Below are positions 38,066-46,557 of a stretch of 64,000 nucleotides of DNA, piece after piece. The stretch comes from Marinomonas sp. CT5 (GTDB lineage Bacteria; Pseudomonadota; Gammaproteobacteria; Pseudomonadales; Marinomonadaceae), in the NCBI RefSeq assembly GCF_018336975.1, contig NZ_CP025572.1:3809030-3873029 (forward strand). The letters run 5' to 3'. Each line of letters begins with the position of its first letter. Within the stretch, counting starts at the first letter, position 1. Under the pieces are notes generated by a model. That model had not been told where the DNA came from. It saw only the letters and a list, made by a program, of their open reading frames with translations, and made no database searches. The translations under genes and the position numbers were made by a program.

Positions 38066-38096
38066 TTGACCTCAAGTTTACTTTAACTTGTAAGCT
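38066..38096 (+). promoter_or_regulatory. MerR-type promoter of the DUF2938 gene
   Basis: TTGACC at 38066-38071 and TAAGCT at 38091-38096 are 19 bases apart, longer than the 17 typical of sigma-70 promoters but normal for MerR-controlled ones. The spacer contains the palindrome CAAGTT-TACTTT-AACTTG. Confidence 0.75.
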
Positions 38097-38135
38097 AGCA
38101 TCACACCTACTAAAGAACAATCACCGGAGAGCAAT

Positions 38136-38627
38136 ATGCAAACATTACTATTTATTTTGATTATAGGGATAGGTGCCACTTTCATAATGGATATATGGGC
38201 AATAGTACGTAAGTATTTGCTTGGTATCCCTTCACTTAATTATGGAATGGTTGGACGCTGGATTGGTCATATGATGAAGGGTCGCTTTCATCATGAATCA
38301 ATAGGAAAATCTCCCACTATACCGTATGAAAATGTCATCGGTTGGATAAGCCATTACGCTATAGGCATCGCATTCGCCGCGGTGTTAGTAAGCCTATATG
38401 GTATTACATGGACGCACACTCCAACCATAGTACCAGCGCTCACGGTTGGTATTGCCACTGTTGTCGCACCTTTCTTCATATTACAACCCGGAATGGGAGC
38501 TGGCATTGCGGCGTCCAGAACACCAAAACCAACATCAGCTCGTATTCATAGCTTAATAAACCATGCTATTTTTGGTTTTGGGCTTTATCTATCAGGGTGG
38601 ATACTAAATCTTTTTACCGCGCTATAA
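38136..38627 (+). CDS. DUF2938-family membrane protein
   Basis: A 163-residue integral membrane protein of the DUF2938 family, with about four helices (residues ~1-28, 74-92, 98-118 and 140-160) and family motifs MDIWAIVRKYLLG, GRFHHESIGKSP, IGWISHYAIGIAFA and FFILQPGMGAGIAASRTPKP. Function unknown. It is under a MerR-type promoter shared with the divergent regulator, so it may belong to a stress or detoxification response. A copy of a 57-bp hairpin repeat begins five bases after the stop. Confidence 0.85.
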   Translation: MQTLLFILIIGIGATFIMDIWAIVRKYLLGIPSLNYGMVGRWIGHMMKGRFHHESIGKSPTIPYENVIGWISHYAIGIAFAAVLVSLYGITWTHTPTIVPALTVGIATVVAPFFILQPGMGAGIAASRTPKPTSARIHSLINHAIFGFGLYLSGWILNLFTAL

Positions 38628-38632
38628 ATAAT

Positions 38633-38689
38633 CACTCAAAACGCCTCATGAAGAGTTCGCACTCATGTCGGAATGAGGCGTTGTGAGTG
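38633..38689. repeat. 57-bp hairpin repeat, copy 1
   Basis: Arms CACTCAAAACGCCTCAT and ATGAGGCGTTGTGAGTG pair over 17 bases with one mismatch around a 23-base loop. A second copy lies at 40031-40087 in the same orientation. The loop (GAAGAGTTCGC...TGTCGGA) is conserved between copies except for three bases, more than a simple terminator would need. Confidence 0.85.
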
Positions 38690-38798
38690 ATTTAAATGTC
38701 AAAGTTACAATTTCTCGAACTATATAAAGTTAACGCATAAGTAAAAAAACATTCTTGATAAAGTTCACTTTAGCGTTAACGTTTAAAACATAAGGAAT

Positions 38799-39144
38799 AT
38801 ACACTTTTACATCACGGAAGATGGTAAATCCCTATTAGCAGAATTTCTAGATTCGCTTGCTAGCAAACAAGCATAGAGAGTGGCTTGGGTACTTTAGTTA
38901 GTTAAAGAACTTGATGCTGTACCGTCAACATACCTTAAGAAGTTAGTGAAAACTAACAATATCTGGAAAATACACGGGCAAGTCGAAGGTAACATATTTC
39001 GTTTATTAGGACTCTTTGATGGCGACAGTTTGGTTGTTTTAAATCACGGCTTTCAGAAGAAGACCCAAAAAAACACCATCAAGAGACATCAAGATTGCAA
39101 AGAGTCGTCGTCACGACTATTTAGCGAGGAAGAAACATGAGTGA
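38799..39144 (+). pseudogene. Eroded HigB-type toxin gene
   Basis: A reading frame for a HigB/RelE-type toxin is recognisable (FYITEDGKSLLAEFLDSLAS, then LVKELDAVPSTYLKKLVKTN, NIFRLLGLFDGDSLVVLNHG, FQKKTQ, and after a frame change TPSRDIKIAKSRRHDYLARK). It contains TAG stops at 38874 and 38895 and an extra A in a seven-A run at 39067-39073, and where a start codon is expected at 38799 there is ATA. The toxin is therefore dead, while the antitoxin gene overlapping its end is intact. Confidence 0.85.
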
Positions 39145-39400
39145 TTTAAAAAACCGCAAAGCCGACGATAAGGATTTTACTGAAGGTTACGACGAGGGTT
39201 ATCAGGCCTTTAGATTTGGCGTATTGCTCAAAGAAGCGCGCAAGAACGCAGGGTTAACACAAGATGAATTAGCATTGAAACTGCATACTCAAAAAAGCGC
39301 TATATCTCGAATTGAAAGCCATTCTGATGATGTAAAGCTATCGACTCTTGAGCGTTTTGCAACCGCTCTGGGGAAAAAACTCGACATTCGTTTGATATAA
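39137..39400 (+). CDS. higA: HigA-type antitoxin (XRE family)
   Basis: An 87-residue protein with an XRE-type helix-turn-helix in its C-terminal part: LKEARKNAGLTQDELALKLHTQ, KSAISRIESHSDDVKLSTLERF. This position and length are those of HigA-type antitoxins, encoded after the toxin. The ATG overlaps the toxin's original stop region and has GCGAGGAAG upstream. The cognate toxin frame upstream is disrupted, so this is now an orphan antitoxin that could still repress its promoter or neutralise a related toxin. Confidence 0.88.
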   Translation: MSDLKNRKADDKDFTEGYDEGYQAFRFGVLLKEARKNAGLTQDELALKLHTQKSAISRIESHSDDVKLSTLERFATALGKKLDIRLI

Positions 39401-39426
39401 AGCCAGAAAATCGGAAACCTAATTTA

Positions 39427-40029
39427 ATGGATATACAAGGATTCGTAATAGCAATTTTGCCTATCGCTTTATCACCTGGAGCCAGTTTTACTCTTGCGCT
39501 GTCAAACGTTGCCATGAATGGCATTAAAGGTGCGTTCAAAGTCGTGATGGGAACTGGACTTGGAATTATTCTGCATGGCTTACTTGTGGGCCTCGGCATT
39601 TCTAATGCTTTAAACAAAAGCCAAGTTGTCATGAATAGTTTGCACATTATTGGTATGGCGTTCTTGCTTTGGCTAGGTCTAAAACTGGTTACTTCTGGCA
39701 TGAAGCTATTGCATCATAAAACGGTATTATCTGCGTCAAACGTCAGTATAAAACAAGCCTTTCTGCTAAATGTTTTCAATACAAAAGCAATTATTTTGTA
39801 CCTAACTGTTGTGCCTATTTTCGCTGGCTCAGGCTTATCAAGTTACCTATTGCTATCGATAATCCACGTTACGATTATGGCTCTGTGGATTTTAATTTTT
39901 AGCTTAGTATTTTGTTTTGCTAAAGAAAGGCTGAAAGTAAACATCATTAGCTCGGTGATCAATATTATCGGCGGATTATGCTTACTCTATATGTCCTTGC
40001 ATTCTGCTGTGAATTATTACTATCAATAA
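39427..40029 (+). CDS. LysE-family translocator
   Basis: A 200-residue LysE/RhtB-type exporter of amino acids or their derivatives, with six predicted membrane helices. The start IAILPIALSPGASFTLALSNVAMNG, the conserved GLGIILHGLLVGLGIS and the ALWILIFSL region are typical. It follows the higA antitoxin gene by 26 bp on the same strand and ends one base before the second copy of the 57-bp repeat. The substrate is not known. Confidence 0.85.
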   Translation: MDIQGFVIAILPIALSPGASFTLALSNVAMNGIKGAFKVVMGTGLGIILHGLLVGLGISNALNKSQVVMNSLHIIGMAFLLWLGLKLVTSGMKLLHHKTVLSASNVSIKQAFLLNVFNTKAIILYLTVVPIFAGSGLSSYLLLSIIHVTIMALWILIFSLVFCFAKERLKVNIISSVINIIGGLCLLYMSLHSAVNYYYQ

Positions 40030-40030
40030 C

Positions 40031-40087
40031 CACTCACAACGCCTCATGAAGAGTTCGCGCCCGTGTCGGAATGAGGCATCGTAAGTG
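40031..40087. repeat. 57-bp hairpin repeat, copy 2
   Basis: Arms CACTCACAACGCCTCAT and ATGAGGCATCGTAAGTG (three mismatches) around a conserved 23-base loop. It starts one base after the lysE stop and is followed by a T-run, so it can also act as a terminator. The left arm is the exact complement of copy 1's right arm. Confidence 0.85.
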
Positions 40088-40111
40088 TTTTTTGTTAAAG
40101 ATAAAGCGACA

Positions 40112-41818
40112 CTACAACTCCCCCACTAAATCCCGCCATTGCTGACGATAAAGATTAAGCAAAGGTTTTATGTTTGCATCACACAGAGCGAGACTGAGGC
40201 GGCCTTTGAGTTTTAAGCTTTTATTAGAAAGCAAAGCGGCACCGCCGGAGGTGCCGGTAACATCACGAGAGGCGTAGATTTCATTTTGGCTTCGCATACA
40301 AGCTAATAAAGTGAGAAAATTGATGTTATTGCTAAACGCGCCTTCAACAATCACGGTGTCGCTGCTGCCCATCAGATCCAAACAATAATCTGTCATCAAG
40401 GCCACATAAATATCAGCCAGCGCAGACTGCATGGCAGGCGTTAACTCAATACCGCGATCAATAATGCGCCCTTCACAATGAGCAAACGGACCGCCACCTT
40501 TGGCAAAGGCGGGAATGGCCAAAATGCCGTGTTCGAGGATAAAGCTCACGTCACTCAAGGTGGCTTTGCTGTCGCTACGAAGTTGTTCCCATTCTCTTCC
40601 GCCCATGAAACGAATCGTCGGGGTAGCGCGGCCAAGAGCGTCCACATTGGCGAGCATGTCTTTGTCTTCGTGCAATGAATCCAGCTTGCCATTGATGGTC
40701 GCAATCACCGTCCAAGTACCACTAGATACGACGGTGAGTTTCTCCATGGGTTGGCCGATGTAAGGCACTAACGAAGCGTTAGAGTCATGGATGCCGTTGA
40801 AAATGACACAGCTCGTAGGCAAGCCAGTTTCTTTGGCTAAGTCAGGCAAGATGGTGCCAAGCTTGGCACCAGTCTCTATGACTTCAGGAAAGCGCTGCGC
40901 CCATTTTTGCTGTTCACACAAGGTAGAAAACTGACAACTGGTCGGGTTCCACAGATCGGTATGACATCCTAATGAGGTGACTTCAGCGGCTTTGTTACCA
41001 CTGAGTTTATAGCCCCAATATTGCGGATACAAAAGTAATGAATCAACTGTTGCAAACTCATCTGCAAAGCGTTTTTGCTGCCAGAACAATTGCGCTCCTA
41101 AGTTCAGGCCTTGGGGCAATCTCGGACTAAAAGATTCACTAAAATCTGGGCGTGCAGCGTCGTATTCTTCTTTTAACTCAGACACACCATCGTATTCATA
41201 ATCCAGAATCGGCAAGGCAAGTTGGTCGCCCTTCATGCAGGCAATGGTTGCCCCATGTGTGGTAATCGCAATGCTGGCAATAAAGTAGCGCTGGGCCAAA
41301 TCGGCCAACGTATCTTTGATCCATTGCCATATTGAATCCACATCCACATGAGGATATGGTGGTGTATCAACCACACCATTAACACGCTTTTCAATCTGCA
41401 ATAAGGCTCCCGTTTGACCGTCCATCAAACAGATTTTAATGTTGCTTTTGCCAATATCTAGAACCGCCACCACGCGGGTTTTGTCAGGTTGTAAAACATT
41501 GAAGCGAAACACTTCTTGCAGAACATCGGCTACAGGCTCAAACGATGGCGTTTTGGTTTCCATAATGTCAGCCATATATTTCCACCAGCGTTGCATAATG
41601 GGATGATCAGCCAAGGCTTTCGTATCTAAATCCTCTGCATCAAACGTGGCATAAAGTCGACTTTCGCGGTCACTCTCGTTGCGATCGAGGTGAATATAAT
41701 AGTTGTGAATACCCTGCTGCTTTAAATGTTCAGCGAGCTCAGGCCAAAGCTCATCATGACGTTTTTTGTATTCCTCTTCACAGCCTTTGTGCAAATACAT
41801 CACGGAGGCATATCTCAT
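40112..41818 (-). CDS. rhaUK: Fused L-rhamnose mutarotase - rhamnose/rhamnulose kinase (RhaU-RhaK)
   Basis: A 568-residue fusion. Residues 1-~105 are a RhaM/RhaU mutarotase (KKRHDELWPELAEHL with its catalytic His, HNYYIHLD, QRWWKYMADIM). Residues ~115-568 are an FGGY sugar kinase: VLDIGKSNIKICLMDG (phosphate-binding), ITTHGATIACM, VSSGTWTVIATING and MGSSDTVIVEGAFSNN. In rhizobia rhaU and rhaK are separate adjacent genes; here they are one frame with no stop. The ATG overlaps the rhaQ stop (ATGA), and it is the last gene of the rhaR...rhaUK run. Confidence 0.9.
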   Translation of the reverse strand: MRYASVMYLHKGCEEEYKKRHDELWPELAEHLKQQGIHNYYIHLDRNESDRESRLYATFDAEDLDTKALADHPIMQRWWKYMADIMETKTPSFEPVADVLQEVFRFNVLQPDKTRVVAVLDIGKSNIKICLMDGQTGALLQIEKRVNGVVDTPPYPHVDVDSIWQWIKDTLADLAQRYFIASIAITTHGATIACMKGDQLALPILDYEYDGVSELKEEYDAARPDFSESFSPRLPQGLNLGAQLFWQQKRFADEFATVDSLLLYPQYWGYKLSGNKAAEVTSLGCHTDLWNPTSCQFSTLCEQQKWAQRFPEVIETGAKLGTILPDLAKETGLPTSCVIFNGIHDSNASLVPYIGQPMEKLTVVSSGTWTVIATINGKLDSLHEDKDMLANVDALGRATPTIRFMGGREWEQLRSDSKATLSDVSFILEHGILAIPAFAKGGGPFAHCEGRIIDRGIELTPAMQSALADIYVALMTDYCLDLMGSSDTVIVEGAFSNNINFLTLLACMRSQNEIYASRDVTGTSGGAALLSNKSLKLKGRLSLALCDANIKPLLNLYRQQWRDLVGEL

Positions 41819-42822
41819 AACGCTTTTGCCTTTTTGTTTTTATAGAAAGTAATCAGCACAGGCAAACTCACCACGGTGATTAACATCACACCAACAATAA
41901 TCGTCATAACAATGCCAGGTATATTCAGCAACCCCATACCAAAGGTCACCAACCCCATTAAAATAACCGCCAACACAACGCCCGCAATGGTTCCACTTCC
42001 ACCAAGAATACTCACACCACCTAGCACTACCATAGTAATGATGCTGAGTTCCCAGCCCATGGCAATACTAGGGCGCGTACTACCCAAGCGAGACGTTAAT
42101 AGAACAGATGCAATACCAGACATCACACCGACTAGGCTAAACAGAATCAAACGATGTTTATCAACCTTGATTCCCGAGTAATACGAGGCTGTCGGGTTAT
42201 TACCAATAGCATAGGTGTAACGGCCAAATGTGGTGCGATGTAACAACCAATAAAACACCAAGGCAAAAAAGACAAACAGTACCAATTCGAATGAGAATAC
42301 CCAGTAAACATAGCCCTGCCCAAAAAACTCAAAGCCATCGGGATAATCTCGTACTACTTGGTCACCCAATAAGATATAGCTGATACCACGAAATAAACTC
42401 ATGGTGCCAATTGTCACCACAATGGAAGGAATATTGAAACGCGTCACCAAGATGCCATTAAACAAACCACAAGCTGCGCCAGCCAAAATACCCACAAATG
42501 CTACCGCATATACTGGTGCGCCCATTTGAGCCACGAAGCCCATTAAGGTACTGGAAAGCGAGATAATAGCGGCCACAGAAATATCAATTTCTTTAGCAAT
42601 AATCAGCATCGCCATTGGCAAAGCAATTAAGGCTTTTTCGGTAAAATTAAAGGTCGCATCCGATAGGTTCCAAGGGTCTAAAAAGTAAGGTGATAAATGA
42701 GAGTTCATCACACAAACCAAAAACACAATCAGAATTAAGAAGGTTTCCCAACGGAAAATTTTTTGTAACCGACTGGTTAACATAACATCAGGCGTGACTG
42801 ATTTTTTTATTGTTGTGTCCAT
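41815..42822 (-). CDS. rhaQ: Rhamnose ABC importer, permease RhaQ
   Basis: A 335-residue membrane permease of the ribose/xylose/rhamnose (CUT2) ABC family with about 8-10 helices; the family blocks PSIVVTIGTMSLFRGISYILLGDQVV and SILGGSGTIAGVVLAVILMG are visible. It pairs with RhaP and the ATPase RhaT to import L-rhamnose, as inferred from the locus. It overlaps rhaUK by four bases and lies 15 bp after rhaP. The cytoplasmic tail is short. Confidence 0.9.
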   Translation of the reverse strand: MDTTIKKSVTPDVMLTSRLQKIFRWETFLILIVFLVCVMNSHLSPYFLDPWNLSDATFNFTEKALIALPMAMLIIAKEIDISVAAIISLSSTLMGFVAQMGAPVYAVAFVGILAGAACGLFNGILVTRFNIPSIVVTIGTMSLFRGISYILLGDQVVRDYPDGFEFFGQGYVYWVFSFELVLFVFFALVFYWLLHRTTFGRYTYAIGNNPTASYYSGIKVDKHRLILFSLVGVMSGIASVLLTSRLGSTRPSIAMGWELSIITMVVLGGVSILGGSGTIAGVVLAVILMGLVTFGMGLLNIPGIVMTIIVGVMLITVVSLPVLITFYKNKKAKAL

Positions 42823-42837
42823 AAAAGCCTCTTTCTC

Positions 42838-43839
42838 TTAATGAGCCTGAGCGGAGTCCATAGTCTCATCGGGTTTACGAAGAATAATGCGAGCTTTGTC
42901 TTTATCTGACGTAGAGTTAGCAATAACAGCGATAATAATCACTGTCCCAGAAATGGCCATTTGCCAAAAAGGCGATACGCCGATAATTGGTAGGGCATTA
43001 TTTACTACACCAATAAATAAGGCACCAATAACGCAGCCAATAACTGTACCCAAGCCACCAACAATGCTAATACCACCAATCACACAAGCCGCAATCACTT
43101 GCAACTCAAAGCCATTGGCCACATCGACATAAGCCACCGCAAAACGCGACACCCACAAATAACCACACAAACCAGACAAGGTACCTGACACTAGAAAGGC
43201 ATAAAACTGAACCTTGCCTACATTTACACCAGAATAAAATGCGGCCATTGGATTACCACCAGCAGCATAAAAGTTACGTCCCCAAACACTGAATTTCATT
43301 GCCCAAAAAGCCACAATGATCACGGCAAGTGCCATCCAGCTCAGAACAGGTATAGAAAAAATCTCATAACGAGGTAAACCGATAAAAGACTCACTCATTT
43401 GGTGAGAGTTCACCCAAGCGCCATCCGATAATAGAAATGTTGCACCACGATAAATACTCATGGTACCAAGCGTAATAACGATGGAAGGTACTTTTAATAA
43501 CCAAACAAACAAGCCATTAATCGCCCCTAATAAAGCCCCTATTAGCAAGCAAAATACAATCAACAGCGCCATATTCATATGGGGGAAATACTGATTTATC
43601 ATAGCCACCACCATACCAGTAAAAGCCACATTGGCCGCTACAGACAAATCAATACAACGAGTCAAGATCACCAACATTTGACCTAACGCCAACATAATCA
43701 AAATCGATGTATCATTAAAAATACTAATGCTGTTAGTCAGGCTAATAAATTCTGGACTCATTATTCCGACCCCGAAAAACATCGCTAACACAATAAGGCT
43801 TAGCACACCTTCACGGGAATAAATAAAACGTTTTAGCAT
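42838..43839 (-). CDS. rhaP: Rhamnose ABC importer, permease RhaP
   Basis: A 333-residue CUT2-family permease and sister of rhaQ, showing the LTRCIDLSVAANVAFTGM and PSIVITLGTMSIYRGATFLLSDGAWV segments and the ISIVGGLGTVIGCVIGALFIG membrane block. It overlaps the end of rhaT by 7 bp, so the three genes are translationally linked. Two different permeases in one CUT2 transporter are typical for this sugar system. Confidence 0.9.
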   Translation of the reverse strand: MLKRFIYSREGVLSLIVLAMFFGVGIMSPEFISLTNSISIFNDTSILIMLALGQMLVILTRCIDLSVAANVAFTGMVVAMINQYFPHMNMALLIVFCLLIGALLGAINGLFVWLLKVPSIVITLGTMSIYRGATFLLSDGAWVNSHQMSESFIGLPRYEIFSIPVLSWMALAVIIVAFWAMKFSVWGRNFYAAGGNPMAAFYSGVNVGKVQFYAFLVSGTLSGLCGYLWVSRFAVAYVDVANGFELQVIAACVIGGISIVGGLGTVIGCVIGALFIGVVNNALPIIGVSPFWQMAISGTVIIIAVIANSTSDKDKARIILRKPDETMDSAQAH

Positions 43840-45332
43840 GTAACATGTCCTCCAGTCGCAAGAGAAACTACCTTCTCTGGCGTGGCGTCATCTCGTGATA
43901 ATTCACCAACAATCAAACCTTCATTCATCACTAAAATGCGATCTGACATACCAAGAATTTCTGGTAACTCAGACGACACCATAATCACAGAGAGACCTGA
44001 ATCCACCAGTTCAGACATAAACTCATGTACTGCGGCTTTCGACCCGATATCGATACCTTTGGTTGGCTCATCCAAGATAATGACTTTCGGGTTCGTGGCT
44101 AACCACTTAGCAATAACCACTTTTTGTTGATTACCGCCCGAGAGGTTCATGACCTTCTCATCCCAGCAAGAAGCCTTCACTTGTAAGCGTTCACAATATT
44201 GACGAGCTAAGGCCATTTCGCTTTCTCTATCGATCTGACCATGCCGCCCTAAACGCTCCACTTGCGGCAAGCTGACATTTTGATAAATAGGTAATTCCAG
44301 TACTATGCCTTGTTTCTGACGCTCTTCAGGAACATAAACAATCCCATTATCTATAGCTTCTTTTGGTGAGTGAACAATCACTTCTTTGCCATTCATCTTG
44401 ACCGTGCCAGTCACATGATCTGTGGTGCCAAACAAAGCCTGCATGACTTCCGTTCTGCCAGAACCAACCAAACCATAGACACCAAGAATCTCGCCTTTTT
44501 TTAAACTAAAACTAATATTGGCAAACTCGGTTGAGTGGCATAAATCACTTACTTCCAACAATGTATCGCCTATTTCTACCTCTTTTTTTGGGTAAGTCGC
44601 TTCTATACTTCGCGCAACCATCATTTCTACTAACTGAGCTTCGTTGGTGTCTTTAATAAAACCCTCACCAACATAGCAACCATCACGAAACACGGTGTAG
44701 CGGTCGGCTAGGGTGAAAATTTCGTCAAATTTATGAGTAATAAAAAGAATCGCTTTACCTTGATTCTTTAAGGTATTTACCAATTCATATAACTCATGAA
44801 TTTCATGATGAGACAACGCCGCCGTTGGTTCATCCAAAATCACTACTTTCGCGTCGACCGACAAAGCACGAGCGATACCAACCATGTGCTTTTGCCCAAT
44901 GCTCAATTCTCGAAGAATTTGATTTGGGTCCATGTGAGCATTAATTGACGTCAATATTTTTTGTGAACGTGTCAGCATAGATGGCCAATCAATGGAAAAA
45001 CGCCTAGTCATTGGGTAGTTACCCAAAAAGATATTTTCCGCCACCGTTAAGTCATCAAACAACACGGTTTCTTGGTGAATCGCTGTAATGCCTAACTCAT
45101 GGGAATCATGCGGAGAATGGAACTTTACGGCTCGTCCGTTAAAAAGAATCTCTCCACCATCCGGTTGATAAATACCAGTCATGGTTTTTACAAGAGTTGA
45201 TTTTCCAGCACCATTTTCACCAATTAGAGCCGTTACTTGGCCGGGATAAAGATGAAGATCGACCCCATCAAGCGCTTTCACACCAGGAAAGACCTTACTC
45301 ACCTTTTTTAGACTAAAAATTGCATTGTTCAT
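43833..45332 (-). CDS. rhaT: Rhamnose ABC importer, tandem ATPase RhaT
   Basis: A 499-residue protein with two fused ABC ATPase domains, as in CUT2 transporters (RbsA, XylG). The first half carries GENGAGKSTLVKTMTG, LSIGQKHMVGIARAL and VVILDEPTAALS; the second half carries GLVGSGRTEVMQALFG, LSGGNQQKVVIAKWL and VIILDEPTKGID. It reads downstream of the binding protein after a 167-bp gap holding a hairpin-rich segment. Energy supply for rhamnose uptake is inferred from the locus. Confidence 0.92.
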   Translation of the reverse strand: MNNAIFSLKKVSKVFPGVKALDGVDLHLYPGQVTALIGENGAGKSTLVKTMTGIYQPDGGEILFNGRAVKFHSPHDSHELGITAIHQETVLFDDLTVAENIFLGNYPMTRRFSIDWPSMLTRSQKILTSINAHMDPNQILRELSIGQKHMVGIARALSVDAKVVILDEPTAALSHHEIHELYELVNTLKNQGKAILFITHKFDEIFTLADRYTVFRDGCYVGEGFIKDTNEAQLVEMMVARSIEATYPKKEVEIGDTLLEVSDLCHSTEFANISFSLKKGEILGVYGLVGSGRTEVMQALFGTTDHVTGTVKMNGKEVIVHSPKEAIDNGIVYVPEERQKQGIVLELPIYQNVSLPQVERLGRHGQIDRESEMALARQYCERLQVKASCWDEKVMNLSGGNQQKVVIAKWLATNPKVIILDEPTKGIDIGSKAAVHEFMSELVDSGLSVIMVSSELPEILGMSDRILVMNEGLIVGELSRDDATPEKVVSLATGGHVTC

Positions 45333-45377
45333 AACGGTTGCTCTTATTGTTATTCATTATGAAAGTATTGAACGAGT

Positions 45378-45492
45378 TCCCCCCCTCTCCCCTTAAAGAA
45401 GGGAGGGAGCTTCAAACCGCAATCCTTCTGCAAAAGAAGAAACAACAGTTCTTAGCTGCTCTCCCTGTTAAAGGAAAGGTTAGGAGAGGACA
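45378..45492 (-). repeat. C/G-rich hairpin segment between rhaS and rhaT
   Basis: Two related C-rich/G-rich blocks (CTCCCCTTAAAGAAGGGAGGGAG and, 70 bases on, CTCTCCCTGTTAAAGG...GGAGAGG) each fold back on themselves and could also pair with each other. Such elements between a binding protein and its transporter genes often stabilise the upstream mRNA; no clear T-run follows. Confidence 0.5.
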
Positions 45493-45499
45493 ATAGCTA

Positions 45500-46495
45500 C
45501 TAGAAAATGGAAGAGAATTGATCGACGTTAGACGCATCATAAATAAATGGTTTCGCCATCGCACCGTCCCCATTACTGTCTACTTTAAGAGTGCCCATTC
45601 GACCCATTGGAATCTCAGTTTTCGTACCATTACCTTTAACAAGGTTGTAAGCCAACATAGTTGCTGAATAACCAAGATCAATTGGATTCCAGATAGCAAA
45701 ACTGTGAATCGCACCACTGTGAACATGACCAGCTAATTCTGAAGGAAGCCCCAAACCTGTCACATAAACTTTTCCTATTAACCCCATGTCACTCACAGCC
45801 TGTGCAGCTGCCAAAATACCTACGGTAGTTGGAGCGACAATTACATCTAAATCAGGGTGATTTTTGATTAACGCAGTCGCTTCACGGAAACTCTTATCTG
45901 CTAAATCATCGCCGTAAACCGTATCGACAAGTTTAAGATTAGGAAATTTGCTAAGAGACTTTTTCATCTCACCAATCCAAATATTTTGGTTAGTCGAGGT
46001 AGGTGTTGCACTCAAAATAGCAAAAGTACCAGACTTTTTCCCTTTGGCTTTAATGGCGTCTGCTGCAAGTTGCACGTTCATTTCGCCAATCAAGCTGTTA
46101 CTAGAAGGATTCAAATGAATTTGGCGGCCTTCTTTACCCACACCTGAATCCCAAGAAATAACTTTAATACCGCGCCGTTGTGCTTTCTTCAAGGAGGGAA
46201 CCAATGCATCCGCATCATTTGCAGAGACCGCAATGGCATCAACACGCTGAGCAATCAATGAGTTGATAATTTCGATCTGACCTTCGGCCGTGGTTGATGT
46301 GGGTCCTGTATAAATAACCTCAACATCACCTAATTCTTTTCGAGCTTCTTCTGCGCCACGATATGCCGCTTCAAAAAAACCAATGCCTAGCGCTTTTACT
46401 AATAACGCCACTCGAACTTGATCTGCTGCATAAGCACCAGAAGCAAATAAAGTTGCAGAAGCCAGTACACACGCCGTGATGAGTTTACTTTTCAT
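45500..46495 (-). CDS. rhaS: Rhamnose ABC importer, substrate-binding protein RhaS
   Basis: A 331-residue periplasmic sugar-binding protein of the CUT2/RbsB type, probably for L-rhamnose. The signal peptide MKSKLITACVLASATLFASG precedes VRVALLVKALGIGFFEAAYRG, the QRVDAIAVSANDADALVPSL segment and the NLKLVDTVYGDDLADKSF block. The longest frame begins at 46525; ATG 46495 with GGAG upstream gives a normal signal peptide. In rhizobia rhaS is the first transporter gene after the regulator, as here. Confidence 0.9.
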   Translation of the reverse strand: MKSKLITACVLASATLFASGAYAADQVRVALLVKALGIGFFEAAYRGAEEARKELGDVEVIYTGPTSTTAEGQIEIINSLIAQRVDAIAVSANDADALVPSLKKAQRRGIKVISWDSGVGKEGRQIHLNPSSNSLIGEMNVQLAADAIKAKGKKSGTFAILSATPTSTNQNIWIGEMKKSLSKFPNLKLVDTVYGDDLADKSFREATALIKNHPDLDVIVAPTTVGILAAAQAVSDMGLIGKVYVTGLGLPSELAGHVHSGAIHSFAIWNPIDLGYSATMLAYNLVKGNGTKTEIPMGRMGTLKVDSNGDGAMAKPFIYDASNVDQFSSIF

Positions 46496-46557
46496 AATTA
46501 TCTCCAAGAGCGCGCTCATCATCACCCAACAAGAAGTTGTCGTATCCGAGGCGCGGT

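Noticed and set aside
39067..39074. Programmed frameshift at A-AAA-AAC in the higB-type frame
   Set aside because: The heptamer looks like a -1 slip site, but the toxin's downstream frame needs a +1 shift, and two upstream TAG codons already end the frame.
38633..40087. The 57-bp repeats as integron attC sites bounding gene cassettes
   Set aside because: The position after stop codons fits, but I do not see the RYYYAAC and GTTRRRY core sites at the ends, and no integrase is nearby.
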